Below, piece after piece: positions 4,772 through 5,064 of a stretch of 5,064 nt of DNA (position 1 is the stretch's first letter; every line of letters begins with the position of its first letter). This stretch comes from Methanobacterium sp. (GTDB lineage Archaea > Methanobacteriota > Methanobacteria > Methanobacteriales > Methanobacteriaceae): positions 1 to 5,064 of the forward strand of contig PLTK01000099.1 in the NCBI GenBank assembly GCA_003164415.1. Direction: 5' to 3'. The notes under the pieces are model-generated. The model did no database searches. It was not told the DNA's origin and was given only the letters and a program-made list of their open reading frames with translations. The translations under genes and the position numbers were made by a program.

Positions 4772-4803
4772 TTAACCATTAAAAATATCAATTTAATGGT
4801 TGA
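4772..4803 (+). other. Hairpin in the leader of the MoaD-like gene
   Basis: AACCATTAAA (4774-4783) pairs perfectly with TTTAATGGTT (4792-4801) around an eight-base loop. One G-T and one further A-T pair extend the stem. It ends about 27 bases before the ribosome binding site. No T-run follows on the plus strand, so it is not a typical terminator. It may stabilise the mRNA or be an AT-rich operator. Confidence 0.4.
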
Positions 4804-4829
4804 ATCATAAAAAATTAAATTTATAATCT

Positions 4830-4833
4830 GGAG
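4830..4833 (+). promoter_or_regulatory. Ribosome binding site of the MoaD-like gene
   Basis: GGAG lies eight bases before the ATG at 4842 and extends to GGAGATGA. The ATG inside it (4834) reads only ATG ACT TAA, so 4842 is the start. Confidence 0.7.
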
Positions 4834-4841
4834 ATGACTTA

Positions 4842-5064
4842 ATGATTGAAATAAAGTTTTTGACACGTTTTTTAGAAATCACAGGCGAGAGAAAAACACA
4901 AATAGACGATGTAGATAACGTTTCCGATTTAGTTGATTTACTCCTCCAAAAATATGGGGCAAAATTTAAAGATCTTCTCCTGGATAACAATGGAAACTTA
5001 AGGGATTATCTAAAGATCATGATAAATGGCGAGGATATTAGAGATCTTGCTGAACTTGATACAC
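4842..5064 (+). CDS. MoaD/ThiS-type ubiquitin-like sulfur-carrier protein, 3' end outside window
   Basis: The visible 74 residues begin MIEIKFLTRFLEITGERKTQI and continue through DNVSDLVDLLLQKYG (25-39), NLRDYLKIMINGEDI (52-66) and LAELDT (69-74). This is the layout of archaeal MoaD-family beta-grasp proteins: two N-terminal strands with the F-x-E-x-T-G turn, a helix, then the V-N-G-x-D strand. The family ends in Gly-Gly after roughly 90 residues; that end is outside the window, so it is not confirmed. Such proteins carry sulfur as a C-terminal thiocarboxylate for molybdopterin, thiamine or tRNA thiolation, or act as small archaeal modifiers (SAMPs) after activation by an E1-like enzyme. It is divergent from the NifX-like gene and shares a control region containing operator 3. 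A role in sulfur handling linked to the nitrogenase-like system is possible but inferred. Confidence 0.8.
   Translation, partial: MIEIKFLTRFLEITGERKTQIDDVDNVSDLVDLLLQKYGAKFKDLLLDNNGNLRDYLKIMINGEDIRDLAELDT

Larger units (their letters stand above)
4462..4841. other. 380-base divergent control region between the NifX-like and MoaD-like genes
   Basis: No gene is seen here. From left to right it holds the NifX-like ribosome binding site, a TATA-like GAAATATATC on the minus strand (about 4504-4513), a dyad ATTGTAA-N5-TTACAAT (4609-4627), a TATA box (4654-4660), operator 3 (4665-4676), an AATTATATATAATT stretch (4734-4747), a 10-base-pair hairpin (4774-4801) and the MoaD-like ribosome binding site. 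Both genes could therefore be governed from one place. Confidence 0.6.

Noticed and set aside
4805..4990. Minus-strand frame of 61 codons
   Set aside because: It is antisense to the MoaD-like gene, which has a clear family match and ribosome binding site.
1..5064. CRISPR array, rRNA or tRNA
   Set aside because: There are no regularly spaced direct repeats and no recognisable tRNA or rRNA segments on either strand.

Overview
The window looks like part of an archaeal chromosome, most likely a methanogen of the Methanobacteriales (Methanobacterium or Methanobrevibacter type). The DNA is visibly AT-rich, with very AT-rich gaps between genes. Promoters look like archaeal TATA boxes (TTTATAT), genes have strong GGAGG-type ribosome binding sites, and the protein content (archaeal MoaD-type protein, NifX-domain protein, nitrogenase-family paralogues) fits a methanogen. 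The taxonomic call is an inference.

Four genes read leftward on the minus strand. In order of transcription they are: a 125-residue NifX/NifB-type cofactor-binding protein (4461 to 4084); a nitrogenase component 1 alpha-like protein, 'D' (3836 to 2304); its beta-like partner, 'K' (2307 to 949), whose ATG overlaps the D stop codon; and, after a 340-base gap, a NifH-like iron protein, 'H' (608 to beyond the left edge, first 202 residues visible). A fifth gene, for a ThiS/MoaD ubiquitin-like sulfur-carrier protein, starts divergently at 4842 on the plus strand and runs off the right edge.

D and K keep all six P-cluster cysteines, and D keeps both residues that hold the active-site cofactor (Cys270, His444). 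However, the positions matching nitrogenase Gln191 and His195, needed for N2 reduction, are Val and Tyr. No delta (G) subunit gene lies between D and K, so this is not a V- or Fe-nitrogenase. It is also not CfbCD, which has a single short D. The best fit is a nitrogenase-like reductase of the methylthio-alkane reductase (MarHDK) kind or a close uncharacterised relative: H supplies electrons with ATP, DK carries a NifB-derived cluster and reduces a substrate other than N2, and the NifX-like protein probably carries the cofactor precursor. No nifB is visible.

The regulatory layout is the most striking part. A perfect palindrome, AACGATCGTT with A/T-symmetric flanks, occurs three times, only in gaps between genes: twice before D and once between the NifX-like and MoaD-like genes. 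In front of both D and the NifX-like gene it sits at exactly the same distance from a TTTATAT box, which points to one shared regulator. The K-H gap contains an 18-base-pair interrupted inverted repeat enclosing smaller hairpins, an orphan ribosome binding site with a five-codon reading frame, and a motif (TTGwATGGGATG) that recurs upstream of D.
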